The notes below the pieces were generated by a model. That model was not told where the DNA came from. It made no database searches and was given only the letters and a program-made list of their open reading frames with translations. A program made the translations under genes and the position numbers. Positions 52,946 through 61,948 of a stretch of DNA of 64,000 nt are shown here, piece after piece (positions within the stretch are counted from its first letter, which is position 1; each line of letters starts with the position of its first letter). Origin of the DNA: Kitasatospora gansuensis (GTDB lineage Bacteria > Actinomycetota > Actinomycetes > Streptomycetales > Streptomycetaceae). Location: contig NZ_JACHJR010000001.1 of NCBI RefSeq assembly GCF_014203705.1, forward strand, positions 7,688,001 to 7,752,000, in the 5' to 3' direction.

Positions 52946-53419
52946 GTGCTCGATACGCTGGTGACAACTGCGGCCGGGGCTCTCTCCGCCACGGTGGGCG
53001 TCGTGGTCGGGGGCATCGTCACGCGGCGTGCGCAGGACCGGCAGTGGCTCCGCGGCCAGCAACTGGCCGCCTACCAGGAGCTGTTCAGCCACTACGCGAA
53101 GTTCACGATGGAGATCGGGCGGGCGCATGCCGACCGTCGAGGCTGGGATCACGACTGGGGGGAGTGGAGTGCGGTCCTGATACGCGTGAGCCTGGTAGCC
53201 CCCAACGATGTGGCGACAGCCATTGACGAGTTCGGCCACGCCGTCGATGGCTTCCTGGAGCAAGTAGCAAGGCAGACCGATCCACTGACGAATCCGTTGA
53301 GCCCGGAGGAGTTCCGCGCGGCCAAACAAGAACCGGCCCAGGCACAGATACGACTCGTCAACGCCATCCGACGGTCGCTGGGCAACGATCGCCGACTGCC
53401 CTTCCAAATCGGCGGGTGA
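52946..53419 (+). CDS. Single-helix membrane protein of unknown function (157 aa)
   Basis: A 157-residue protein: N-terminal hydrophobic helix (LVTTAAGALSATVGVVVGGIV), then RRAQDRQWLRGQQLAAYQEL, a helical cytoplasmic body with a long coiled region and an acidic end. No catalytic motif. GTG start (52946) with a weak purine stretch ahead. The same architecture is seen in the truncated gene at 5300-5569, so this genome carries at least two members. It ends 74 bases before the left end of an IS5-family element. Confidence 0.65.
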   Translation: MLDTLVTTAAGALSATVGVVVGGIVTRRAQDRQWLRGQQLAAYQELFSHYAKFTMEIGRAHADRRGWDHDWGEWSAVLIRVSLVAPNDVATAIDEFGHAVDGFLEQVARQTDPLTNPLSPEEFRAAKQEPAQAQIRLVNAIRRSLGNDRRLPFQIGG

Positions 53420-53492
53420 ACCCTGAGCCAAGGCGTCCTGCCCGGCCAACGCAATCTGCTGGCCGAAACGGCCATAAACTCACAGACCGCCC

Positions 53493-54600
53493 TCTCAGTG
53501 GGCGTTTTGGCATCCATCGTTCGGTATTCGGCTCTTGTCCTTGTCCTACTTCACGGTATTTGCCAGGTAGGTCGGGACTGGGGTCAAGCGGCCGATGAGG
53601 ACAGCTGCCCGTCTCATCCGCTTCTGCGTCTGGAAGTCCGTCTGGTTTGAAGAAGTCATAGAACCGCCTAAGTAGCAGCGGAATCTGATCCTCCGCCACG
53701 TTCCTGCTGACGCTGTGCCGTGAGCCAGCGGAAGCCGTATCCCAGCGACCTGTCCGACGCCCGATGGGCCCTGATCGAGCCGAAACTGACAGCCTGGAGG
53801 AAGGCCCGGCTCGACCGCAGGCCTACCGGCAAGCCGGCCAAGGTCGAACTGCGCGACGTGTCCAACGCGATCCTCTACGTCAACCGCACGGGAATCCCCT
53901 GGAAGTACCTTCCGCATGACTTCCCGAACCACGGCACCGTCTACGCCTACTGCGCAGCCTGGCGCGACGAGGGAATCTTCGCCCAGCTCAACTACGACCT
54001 GACCGGACTGGCCCGCGTGAAGGAGGGACGCAACCCCGAACCGACAGCATCCGTGATCGACACCCAGAGCGTGAAGACCTCCACCAACGTGCCTCTGAGC
54101 AGCCAGGGGACGGACGCCGCGAAGAAAATCGTCGGCCGGAAGCGCGGCATCCTCACCGACACCATCGGCCTGGTCCTCGCCGTGACCGTCACCGCCGCGA
54201 GCCTGTCCGAGAACGCCCTGGGAATCCAACTCCTCAACCAGGTAAAGAAGACCTACCCGAGCATCTCCAAGAGCTGGGTCGACACCGGCTTCAAGAACGC
54301 CGTGATCGAGCACGGAGCCAGCCTAGGAATCGACGTCGAAGTCGTCCACCGGAAATCCGATGTCCGCAGCTTCCACGTCGTCAAAAGGCGCTGGGTGGTC
54401 GAACGAAGCCTGGGGTGGATCATGTTGCGCCGCCGTCTCGCTCGCGACTACGAGACCCTACCGGCCAGCTCCGAAGCCATGATCCACATCGCCTCGATCG
54501 ACAACCTCGCCAAGCGCATAACGGACGAGAGCACACCAACCTGGCGAGGCACTTACTAGGGCATAAAGGGCAATCCGCCTAAATCAAACGCCCTCTGAGA
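53493..54600 (+). mobile_element. IS5-family insertion sequence, about 1.1 kb
   Basis: Imperfect terminal inverted repeats: TCTCAGTGGGCGTTT at the left (53493-53507) and the complement of TCTCAGAGGGCGTTT at the right (54586-54600), 14 of 15 identical. They enclose one intact transposase gene. A target-site duplication is not clear. The right end supplies the last codons and stop of the neighbouring DUF6000 gene. Confidence 0.75.
53720..54559 (+). CDS. IS5-family transposase
   Basis: A 279-residue DDE transposase. The N-terminus (YPSDLSDARWALIEPKL) is the IS5/IS1112-type opening domain. ASVIDTQSVKTSTNVP holds the first catalytic Asp, WVDTGFKNAVI the second, and VVERSLGWIMLRRRLARDYE the catalytic Glu with its typical Arg spacing. 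The frame is intact and full length, so the element may be active. GTG start at 53720. GC content is lower than in neighbours, as usual for a recent arrival. Confidence 0.9.
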   Translation: MSQRKPYPSDLSDARWALIEPKLTAWRKARLDRRPTGKPAKVELRDVSNAILYVNRTGIPWKYLPHDFPNHGTVYAYCAAWRDEGIFAQLNYDLTGLARVKEGRNPEPTASVIDTQSVKTSTNVPLSSQGTDAAKKIVGRKRGILTDTIGLVLAVTVTAASLSENALGIQLLNQVKKTYPSISKSWVDTGFKNAVIEHGASLGIDVEVVHRKSDVRSFHVVKRRWVVERSLGWIMLRRRLARDYETLPASSEAMIHIASIDNLAKRITDESTPTWRGTY

Positions 54601-55240
54601 CCGCTTGTGACCTGGCTGCCCGGCCTTGCCGCGGGTCGAAGGCTTCCGTGGTCGTGTCGACGAAAGCACAAAGTCGCTGCATGCTCTGCTGGCAGGCATG
54701 CGGGTTGAGGGCTGCCACGCCCCGGGCTTCGAGCCACTGGTCCCAGGCGCCGCCCAGGACGATGAACCGCGATGCGGACTCGGAGCCGAGCAGTCCATCG
54801 AGGTACAGGAGCGTCCCGAGGACGATGGGCTGGTCGTAGTCGAGGTCGGGACGCGACAAGTAGTGATCAAGGTAGGCGGCGAGCAGTTCGGCGTCCGCGG
54901 CAGTACCGAACTTCGCGAGGGCGACGCAGTACGCCGCGCCCGCATACGGCCCCCCGCTGGCCAGCAGAAGCCGGCCGATGTGGTCGCGAAACTCGGTCCG
55001 GTGGGCCACGGCGACCAGCCAGGCGGCGGTCTTGCGCTCGCGCCAGCCAGCCTCGAAGAGGATGCCGAGCTCCGCCGGGGTGATCTCGTGGGCAGTCTGA
55101 GCCAGATCCCGCACGAACGTGGAACGCTCGACCTCGCTCAGCCGGTGAAGACTCCCGCCCAACCGCAGGTATCGCCGATCAGGCGTGACGAACCGTCGAA
55201 CCAGCTCCTGCAGCTCGGGATCGCTCCGGACATCACGCAT
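54584..55240 (-). CDS. DUF6000-family protein, C-terminus altered by the IS5 element
   Basis: A 218-residue protein matching DUF6000: FVTPDRRYLRLGGSLHRLS, AQTAHEITPAELGILFEAGW, RERKTAAWLVAVAHRTEF, YCVALAKFGTAADAELLAAYLDHYL and YDQPIVLGTLLYLDGLLGS. The family is soluble and uncharacterised. The last residues (SEGV) and the TGA are encoded inside the IS5 right end, so the native tail is cut, but the domain itself looks complete. ATG at 55240 with AGGAT ahead; ATG 55270 is an alternative. Confidence 0.7.
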   Translation of the reverse strand: MRDVRSDPELQELVRRFVTPDRRYLRLGGSLHRLSEVERSTFVRDLAQTAHEITPAELGILFEAGWRERKTAAWLVAVAHRTEFRDHIGRLLLASGGPYAGAAYCVALAKFGTAADAELLAAYLDHYLSRPDLDYDQPIVLGTLLYLDGLLGSESASRFIVLGGAWDQWLEARGVAALNPHACQQSMQRLCAFVDTTTEAFDPRQGRAARSQAVSEGV

Positions 55241-56139
55241 AGCCGCATCCTGGCCTGGGACGGTACGCATGCGCCACAGGTTTGCCCACAGCCTCGGCGG
55301 AAGGTGCGCCAGAACCGAAGGCTCTTGACCTGCGCAGCCGGCTTACGCCGATCTACACGCACCCTGTGATGTTCGGGTGCGGTGTCAGCTCCGGATGGGC
55401 TCCGGGGTCCGCCAGGTCGATCAAGCCCCCACCCACACGCACTGGGCAGGGCAGGGCAACAGGAGGTAAGTCTGGCCGGCCGGTCCCAACCGCTGACCCA
55501 GCGCCTGTACCAACGCCTGTCCCAAACCCTGGGCAAACAGCGGGCCGCCGAGGCGGGCTGACGGGCCCCAGACAGCCTGGGCGCTGCGCTGGGCTTCTTC
55601 TTCGCGTCCGCCGGTGGCGGTCGCGCGGTGGTGGTGCGGGCCGGGGCGGCCGCTGGAGCGGGCGGGAAACCGGCCGACCGGGGACCAGGGCGCCCGGGTC
55701 CGCCTCGACGTCGCACTGCTCCTGGTCGTCCAGGAGTTCCTGGACCTGGCCGTCCTGCTCGGCCGGTCCGCCCCGGTCCCGGCCGCTGCTGCGCCCGGAA
55801 TTTGGCTGGGTGGTTATGGACGGTTCCCATCTGATAGCCGGGCCCTTTCCACGGGTGGGGCTGATACCGGATCAGAGGCCGCCGTCGGTGAGCCGGATCG
55901 GCACGGTGAGAAGCAGGAGCAGGCCACGGCTGACTGGTGGTCTGCATGTGAGTGTCAGTGATCGAGCGTCATTTTGATGTCAGTGCGGCGTGGATGCTGA
56001 GCTGGAGTGACGCTCTGACGTTTCTTGCCGATCGCTGGTGGCACTCGTGACGAATGCCCATGTCAGCTTTATGCAGACCTACACCTCGCTGACGGTGGCC
56101 GGTGCGAGGATCTCAGAACGGCGACACGAGGAGATCGGC
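55241..56139. other. Gene-poor, probably decayed region
   Basis: About 900 bp without a gene I can support. One plus-strand frame ends as PLTQRLYQRLSQTLGKQRAA with a stop at 55561, which looks like the tail of a real but lost gene. Other long frames here are rich in Pro, Arg and Gly and look non-coding. The promoter of the DUF4259 gene must lie at the right end. Confidence 0.4.
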
Positions 56140-56577
56140 ATGGGCACCTGGGGCATCGGCCCTTTCGAGGACGACACGGCGGCGGATTTCGCCGACACCC
56201 TCGACGAGACGGCCCTGGACGAACGCGAGAACCTCATCCGCAGCACACTGAACCGCACCGTCCAGGCCCAGGACTATCTCGACTTTTCCGAGGCCGTGGA
56301 GGCCGTCGCTGCCGCCGCCCTCATCGCAGCGCAATGCCCGGACGGCGAGCCGGTCACAACCAGCTTCGGCCCCGACGAGGCTCTGCCACTCCTCGCCACC
56401 GACCTTCGGACACTTGCCGCCGAGGCACTCGACCGAGTCCTCGCCGAGGAATCCGAGCTCGCCGAACTCTGGGACGACACCGACGACGGCCCACGATGGC
56501 GCCAGAGCATCAGTCGCCTCCGGGGAATCCTTGATCCCCGGACCAAGCCTCAAGAAGACTCGCTGTTCGAAATCTGA
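56140..56577 (+). CDS. DUF4259 protein
   Basis: A 145-residue soluble acidic protein. It opens with the family signature MGTWGIGPFEDDTAADFADTLD and continues as helical repeats (AVEAVAAAALIAAQCPDGEPV, DLRTLAAEALDRVLAE). Role unknown; such proteins are common small cytoplasmic proteins. GAGGAGATCGGC directly ahead of the ATG sets the start. IS debris flanks it on both sides. Confidence 0.85.
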   Translation: MGTWGIGPFEDDTAADFADTLDETALDERENLIRSTLNRTVQAQDYLDFSEAVEAVAAAALIAAQCPDGEPVTTSFGPDEALPLLATDLRTLAAEALDRVLAEESELAELWDDTDDGPRWRQSISRLRGILDPRTKPQEDSLFEI

Positions 56578-56654
56578 CTTGCTGACTCAGCGTCACCGAT
56601 CACAGAAGTTGAGCCAGAACCGAATCTCGTGAACAAAGCCAGCCGGAGATGGAC

Positions 56655-56801
56655 TCCGCGCCAAGGGCGTCTGCCAGGCGCTCGGTCTCGGCACCGAGCC
56701 GCGGCGCACCCGAAGGCACCCGCGCGAAGCTGAAACGCCTGGTGACCCGCGGCATCCTCGCCGAAGCCGATCCCGGAGTGTTCAGACTGCTCCGGACGTG
56801 A
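56655..56801 (+). pseudogene. Fragment of the winged-helix-like domain family (frameshifted)
   Basis: One frame gives AKGVCQALGLGTEPRRT; after a frameshift the next gives ARAKLKRLVTRGILAEADPG and VFRLLRT with a stop at 56799-56801. Together they make almost the whole domain whose pieces also lie at 50885 and 52660. Confidence 0.6.
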
Positions 56802-56878
56802 CAGGGCCAAGTCCAAGAAGAGAAGGCGCAGCCGTCGGCACTGCGTCCTCGGCCGTCGTCGCCTCGACGACGACAGCG

Positions 56879-57205
56879 TCACCCAGGCGTTCGGGTCTCG
56901 CAGGCACTGTCCAATATCTCGGCGACACGCCCAACGAAGCGCTTCATCAACTCGAACGGGACTGTTTGCTCGGGATCGAAGCGAACATAGGGCGGTTTCT
57001 CGACATCCGGGTCATGGGCCACCACGGCGACCATCATGGTGCCAGGCATGACGGCGTTCTCGTGCGGTGTCCCGGACCAGGAAGCCGGCGCTCGACGCCC
57101 CTCGCTCAGCTCGAAGATCCAAGCTTCCTCGGACTCCACATGCGCCCACTGGAAGTGGTAGGGCTCACCCTCGTCTTCCCAGACCTCTGATGCCATGCGA
57201 CGCAT
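56879..57205 (-). CDS. Small unknown protein (108 aa)
   Basis: A 108-residue soluble, acidic protein: MASEVWEDEGEPYHFQWAHV, then AWIFELSEGRRAPASW and FELMKRFVGRVAEILDSA. No domain recognised. The start at 57205 is chosen because GAGGAGCGTGGGATC stands directly ahead; a second ATG lies three codons later. No signal or membrane helix. It is monocistronic, next to a transposon-related fragment. Confidence 0.6.
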   Translation of the reverse strand: MRRMASEVWEDEGEPYHFQWAHVESEEAWIFELSEGRRAPASWSGTPHENAVMPGTMMVAVVAHDPDVEKPPYVRFDPEQTVPFELMKRFVGRVAEILDSACETRTPG

Positions 57206-57328
57206 GATCCCACGCTCCTCTACCGGACTCCGGACGACCATTCATGCCGTGATCATCCCTGCCGATCCGAAGAAACGCGCTAACCCGACCCCCGCCTCGA
57301 AGCGGACAATTATTCGCGAATCACCCTC

Positions 57329-58153
57329 TCACAGATGGTCATTTGTGAGGGGTGGAGCGTCATGGGCGGTGAGAGAGGTTGTGGTCGAATCCGGACTGGC
57401 CGCGGGTGGCTCGACCTTCGCGCGACCGCCCACAGAGGTCGCTCCGATGTCCTCGGGCTGAAGGAGCCCGGTGAGTACGCGGGTGAGGATGCGATCGAAG
57501 AGCGCTTCCGATGAGTCCTCGGCTTCGGGCGCCTGCCCGGTCAGGGCGGTGGCGAGGTGCGGGTGATGGCCCGCCAGGGCGACCTGGGTGAGATATTCCG
57601 CTTGGGCCTGCTGCCACTGCGGGACGGTCTGCCCGGCGAGACGCTGGAGCACCTCGGCGCGGGTCAGAGTGGAGACGACGGCATTGAGGATGGCGATGGC
57701 CTCCAGCTTGGTCCGGGGACTGACGTCGACGTCGGCTAGCGCGGCCAGGGCGTGCTCCAGGTAGGTGACCGCGTGCGGCCCCACCGGGGTCCTCGCCGCG
57801 GTCGCGTCCAGCAGCCATGGGTGAGCGAGGTAGACGCTCCTGCTCTGCTGGGCCAAGGCGAGTAGGTCGTCGAGCCAGTATTCGGAGCCGAGTGCGTCGT
57901 AGGAGATCTCGCCGTTGACCTGGTCGATCATCAGTTCCAGCAGTTCGTCGCGGGTAGCCACATAGCGGTAGAGGGATGCCGGCCCTGCCCCGAGAGCGAC
58001 CGCCACGGCCCGCATGGTGACGGCGGGCAGGCCGTCCGCGTCGGCCAGGGCGATACCGGCGGCGGCGATGCGGTCGCGGTCGAACGTGGGCGTCGGGCCG
58101 CGTCCGGCGCGTTCGGGGCGCAGCCAGATGCTGTGGGTGGACGGCTCGGTCAT
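57329..58153 (-). CDS. TetR-family transcriptional regulator
   Basis: A 274-residue TetR/TetR_C regulator. The N-terminal helix-turn-helix is clear: RDRIAAAGIALADADGLPAV, then TMRAVAVALGAGPASLYRYV ATRDELL. The C-terminal domain is the TetR_C type and ends in a disordered Ser/Thr-rich tail. AAAAGGAGGGGTC before the ATG is a strong ribosome binding site. It is divergent from the alpha/beta hydrolase gene with 88 bases between, the standard layout of a repressor and its target. Repeated CTGCGAAC and GTATG elements in that gap are candidate half-sites. Confidence 0.9.
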   Translation of the reverse strand: MTEPSTHSIWLRPERAGRGPTPTFDRDRIAAAGIALADADGLPAVTMRAVAVALGAGPASLYRYVATRDELLELMIDQVNGEISYDALGSEYWLDDLLALAQQSRSVYLAHPWLLDATAARTPVGPHAVTYLEHALAALADVDVSPRTKLEAIAILNAVVSTLTRAEVLQRLAGQTVPQWQQAQAEYLTQVALAGHHPHLATALTGQAPEAEDSSEALFDRILTRVLTGLLQPEDIGATSVGGRAKVEPPAASPDSTTTSLTAHDAPPLTNDHL

Positions 58154-58241
58154 GACCCCTCCTTTTCTGCGAACGGTGTATGCAGTATCTTAGGCCGTAT
58201 GAACTGCGAACATGGATCGCAGTTGGTGAAGGAGAGTCGAC

Positions 58242-59195
58242 ATGCCCCAAATGCAGCCGCAGCAGGAGTGGACGCCGACCCGGTATGCGCACAACGGCGA
58301 CGTGCAGGTGGCCTTCGACCAACTGAAGGGCTCCGAGGGCGAACCGCTGCTGCTGATCATGGGGTTGGCCACCGCCCGGTTCTGGTGGCCGGCCGGACTG
58401 TGCCAGGCTTTCGCCGACGCCGGGTTCGCGGTGGCCCGCTACGACCAGCGCGACGCCGGCCAGTCGACCCGGATGCCGGACACCGCCACCACCAACCCCT
58501 TCAAGGCCCTGTTCGCCAAGCGCGGGGACGCTTACACCTCCGAGGACATGACCGACGACGCCATCGCTGTGATGGACGAACTCGGCTGGGAGCGAGCCCA
58601 TGTCTTCGGCCATTCCCTGGGCGGCGCGATCGCCCAGCGGATCGCACTGCGGCACCCTGAACGGGTGCTCAGCGTCACCTCCTCGGCGGCCCTGCCCAGC
58701 GATGTCTCCGGGCTGGGGGTCCTGCGCTATCTGCGGTTCGGCCTGCTCGCCAAGCTCGCCCGGACCAAGTTCCCCGAGGGCCGCGAGGGCGACATTGAGG
58801 CCGCCCTCACCGTCTGGCGCGGCATCGCCTCCCCCGGCTACCCCTTCGACGAGGCTGCGGCCCGCGCCTGGGTCGAGGCCGACGTGGACAGTGGCCCGCG
58901 CGACAACAAGGCGCAGAGCCGCCAGATCGGCGCCCAGTGGCACGGATCCAGGCTCAAGGAGCTACGCCGACCCACCCTGGTCCTGCACGGCGAGCAGGAC
59001 CCGATCCTGCGTGTCAGCGCGGGCCGCGCCACCGCCCGGGCGATCGACGGCGCCCGCCTGGTGACCTACCCGGGCGTCGGCCACGACCTCCCCGCCGTCC
59101 TGTGGACCGACATCGCCCGCCAGGTCGGCGACATGGCGGTCCGTCAGTTGCGGTCAGGCGGTGCGGGCGTGATCGGACAGCCGCTGGGCGAGTAA
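58242..59195 (+). CDS. Alpha/beta hydrolase, probable target of the adjacent TetR
   Basis: A 317-residue cytoplasmic alpha/beta hydrolase. LLLIMGLATARFWWPAG holds the oxyanion loop, VARYDQRDAGQST the usual YDQRGxGxS-like turn, VFGHSLGGAIAQ the nucleophile elbow, LHGEQDPILRV the aspartate and YPGVGHDLPAV the histidine. This full triad resembles the RdmC/aclacinomycin-methylesterase-like group. GAAGGAGAGTCGAC ahead of the ATG supports the start. Substrate unknown; control by the divergent TetR protein is inferred. Confidence 0.85.
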   Translation: MPQMQPQQEWTPTRYAHNGDVQVAFDQLKGSEGEPLLLIMGLATARFWWPAGLCQAFADAGFAVARYDQRDAGQSTRMPDTATTNPFKALFAKRGDAYTSEDMTDDAIAVMDELGWERAHVFGHSLGGAIAQRIALRHPERVLSVTSSAALPSDVSGLGVLRYLRFGLLAKLARTKFPEGREGDIEAALTVWRGIASPGYPFDEAAARAWVEADVDSGPRDNKAQSRQIGAQWHGSRLKELRRPTLVLHGEQDPILRVSAGRATARAIDGARLVTYPGVGHDLPAVLWTDIARQVGDMAVRQLRSGGAGVIGQPLGE

Positions 59196-59419
59196 CGGCC
59201 GGGTGCACTCCGGCGGCGCGGGCATGGTGGCCGTCTTGCCGGATCGTTGGCGCGCCGGACGCGGCAGGTTGCCACCCGTCGTGATCCACTTCCCCCGATC
59301 GGCCCGCCTGTCATGCCTGTTGCACCGGCCGTCGTACCGGGCCCGCGTACTCCGCTGCTTGATGCCCCGGCTCATGGGGGTCAACGGCTCCAGACAGCCA
59401 ATTTCGAAACCGTCGGCTA

Positions 59420-60210
59420 TTACGACCGCGTGACCTCGCCCGTGTCGTCGCGCCCCACCCAGACCGGGTAGACGCCGTCTCCGCTCAACGGGAAGGTGAC
59501 CAGGCCCGCATGTAGCGGCGGCCCAGTTCGGTTCTGGCGGTGGAGTCGCCGAAGCCGACGTACTGGCCGTCACGCAGCAGCCTCACGTCCTTGCCCGGCG
59601 GGATTGCCATCGTCCAGCCGGCGGTCGGCTTCTCGCTCACGGGCAGGCGCACGGCGTACGTGTCACGGGCGGTGAAGCGGTCGCCGAACATTTCGTTCTC
59701 ATAGCCGGCGCCGGTCTCCTGCACCGGGTAGACACCGGGCGGAACTCCGATCACCAGCGGGTCGCCCTCCGTGCCGTCGGGCAGGTAGGAGGGGTCACAT
59801 ACGGCCAGTTGCCCAGCGGGGAGGGCGATCTCGGTGACCGTTCGGACCGGCTCGATGGTGACCGGCTCCGACCGGTCCCGGTGCGTGAACCTGAACCCGG
59901 GCAGCCACCACAGGTCGCGCGGCAGGTCGACCAGGGTACGCGTCGAGCCGCCGAGCCGGCCGCGTGGGTACAGGCCCTGGCTGTTCTTCCCGTCGGGGTA
60001 CAGATCGACGGTCCGCTTCCAGGCTTCGTCCGAGCGGTCGGGGAGATCCTGTTGCTCGTATCGCCACTCGGCCAGGTGCCGCAGAATCGTGTGGCCACCG
60101 CTCTTCACGGCTGGTCTCGGTTGGCTCACCCGCATCGCCTTCGATCGGACGCTCGGGCGCGGGCTCGCCTCCGTCTGACCGAACTTCCAGATGGGTGCTG
60201 GTCGTTGCAC
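59420..60210 (-). pseudogene. DUF4241-like gene, frameshifted near its 3' end
   Basis: The main frame (60210 or ATG 60135 to a TGA at 59485) reads as a DUF4241-type protein: LAVCDPSYLPDG, GVPPGVYPVQETGAGYENE, VRLPVSEKPTAGWTMAIPPG. After ELGRRYMRA the family's closing segment GLVTFPLSGDGVYPVWVGRD continues only in the next frame, ending in a TAA at 59420. A one-base change near 59500 and a probable internal deletion explain this. The N-terminal 40 residues are also poor. Likely non-functional. Confidence 0.6.
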
Positions 60211-60314
60211 CTTCTACCAGGGGCAGCAGCACGACCGCCGCCAGGGACATGCTCAGGCTGAGAGCACGTCCCCGACATCAGCGTTTCAGGCCGCCCTGGC
60301 ACCGGAACCGGACG

Positions 60315-60857
60315 TCACACCTGGCGCCGCAGCTGCGCCGAGAGGTGGTGCTGAAGAGGCTGGCCGACTGCCGCGAGGTCGTGGACGAAGGTGAGGGTGC
60401 CGTCGTCGGCGAGGGTGTAGCGCCGGCGGGTGGCGTTGACCTCCTTGGCCGTGGGTGCGAGTGCCACCTCGTGGGTGGCGAGGTCGACCGTGGTGCCGTC
60501 GGCCCGGCCGACCAGGATCTCCGCGATGCCGGTGGGCTGGGTGATCAGTGCCTCCACCCGGCCGTCGGGCTGGAGCCGCCACCAGCCGCTCTCCCGGGCC
60601 GACGGGCGCAGCGGTGCGTCGTCGGCGTCGAGGAGCCAGGCCCGGGTCTCGTAGTGGAGGAAGGGCCGGCCGTCGTGGCTGAAGGTGACCTCCTGTGCGT
60701 ACGTGAAGTCGCCGGCGAGCGTCGGGTACTCGCCGCGTCCCCGGCCGCGCCAGGTTCCCAGGAGCCCGAGCACCGGGCCCAGCAGCGCGTGCGGCGCGGG
60801 CGCCTCGTCCGGTCGGTGGGCGTCGGGGTACGGGTACTCCGGTGCGGGGTCGAACAC
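60315..60857 (-). CDS. Nitrobindin-like haem-binding beta-barrel protein (FABP family)
   Basis: A 180-residue protein with the nitrobindin/THAP4-type ten-strand barrel. LLGTWRGRGRGEYPT is the family GxWxGxGxGxYP signature, FLHYETRAWLLD and RESGWWRLQPDGRVEALI are barrel strands, and the last ten residues (LQHHLSAQLRRQV) carry the histidine that binds haem iron. Related mycobacterial proteins turn peroxynitrite into nitrate. GAGGAGCGCGCACC ahead of the GTG at 60857 fixes the start. Confidence 0.85.
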   Translation of the reverse strand: MFDPAPEYPYPDAHRPDEAPAPHALLGPVLGLLGTWRGRGRGEYPTLAGDFTYAQEVTFSHDGRPFLHYETRAWLLDADDAPLRPSARESGWWRLQPDGRVEALITQPTGIAEILVGRADGTTVDLATHEVALAPTAKEVNATRRRYTLADDGTLTFVHDLAAVGQPLQHHLSAQLRRQV

Positions 60858-60950
60858 GGTGCGCGCTCCTCAAGTGGGATCTGAAGTCGGGTCAGCCGAC
60901 GGTCCGGGTGACTCGGGAAGCCTACGGCGCCCGCCCGCACCCCGGGCGGA

Positions 60951-61853
60951 TCAGACAGTTCGCTCCGCGCCGTAGTAGCCGTGATTCAGCCGGTATCGCA
61001 TGCTGTCGGTGCCGTCCGACTGGATGTGTCCGATCAGCATCGAACGTTGCGGCTCGGGCAGCTGTCGGCCGTGGGCTTTGGTCCATTCGAGAGTGCTGAA
61101 CAGCTGGGCCGCCCCGTCGAGTTGGGCCGGGCTCGGGGGGTGTGCGGCGAGTGCGGCGAGGACGAGGTCGGCCGGTTCGTCGTGGAGCAGGCGTAGTACG
61201 GCCATGTCGTACCACGTCGAGCCACTGGTGGGCTCTCGGGTGGGGACTCCTGCCCATGCCAGCAGGGTGCGGATCCGCTCGATCGGGTCGGGGTAGTGCT
61301 GGTGGACGAGGGCGGTGAGCCGGTCCTCGGCGTCGTCCAGCTGCTGTGACCAGGCCAGGTCGTCGTCGCCCGAAGGCTGGGACACCTCTGCGGCCACCTC
61401 GGCCAGCCCGGCCGGTGCGGCCTGGAGCCAGCGCATCCGGCGTCGCTCGGACTCGGCGTCCTGCTCGGCGAGTCGCTCCTGGACCTCTTGTGATCCGGTC
61501 AGACCGCGCTGCGCCAGCCAGGCGGTGAGGGCCGGGCCGTCACGGAGGTCGGCATCGCAGTTGCCGGCCCCGCGCAGCCCGGTCTGGTGGTGGAGTGTCC
61601 AACAGGCCGTCAGTTCACCGTCCGGTCCGTGGACCGTGATGGTCGGCCAGCCGCGGCACCGGCAGTGGTCGCCGGTCCCACCGTCCACGATGGCCAGGTG
61701 TCGGGCCAGGTCGGCGATCTCGTCACCGGTCAGCACCAGCCGTGGCACGTCGGCGGCGTCGACCGCGTCGGCCGGTCCCTCGACGATCACCACGCGTGTG
61801 GCCCGGAGCAGTACGTCGTGCACCCGGGCTGTTGTCGGAACGTCCTCGATCAT
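60951..61853 (-). CDS. Conserved unknown protein (300 aa)
   Basis: A 300-residue soluble protein. The N-terminal part includes GTGDHCRCRGWPTITVHGPDG, whose Cys-rich CRC loop may bind metal; the middle is charged and helical (EVQERLAEQDAESERRRMRW), and the end is helical (LDDAEDRLTALVHQHYPDP, MAVLRLLHDEPADLVLAALA). The type recurs in streptomycetes without a known function. ATG at 61853 has AGAGAGGG ahead; GTG 61877 is an alternative. Confidence 0.65.
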   Translation of the reverse strand: MIEDVPTTARVHDVLLRATRVVIVEGPADAVDAADVPRLVLTGDEIADLARHLAIVDGGTGDHCRCRGWPTITVHGPDGELTACWTLHHQTGLRGAGNCDADLRDGPALTAWLAQRGLTGSQEVQERLAEQDAESERRRMRWLQAAPAGLAEVAAEVSQPSGDDDLAWSQQLDDAEDRLTALVHQHYPDPIERIRTLLAWAGVPTREPTSGSTWYDMAVLRLLHDEPADLVLAALAAHPPSPAQLDGAAQLFSTLEWTKAHGRQLPEPQRSMLIGHIQSDGTDSMRYRLNHGYYGAERTV

Positions 61854-61948
61854 CCGCACCCTCTCTCTGTCGGTCACCTCGGGGAGGATAGCGGCGGCCC
61901 GGCCGTCGGTCGGATGATTATCTGTCGGACAGCGGGCTGGGGCTCAGG

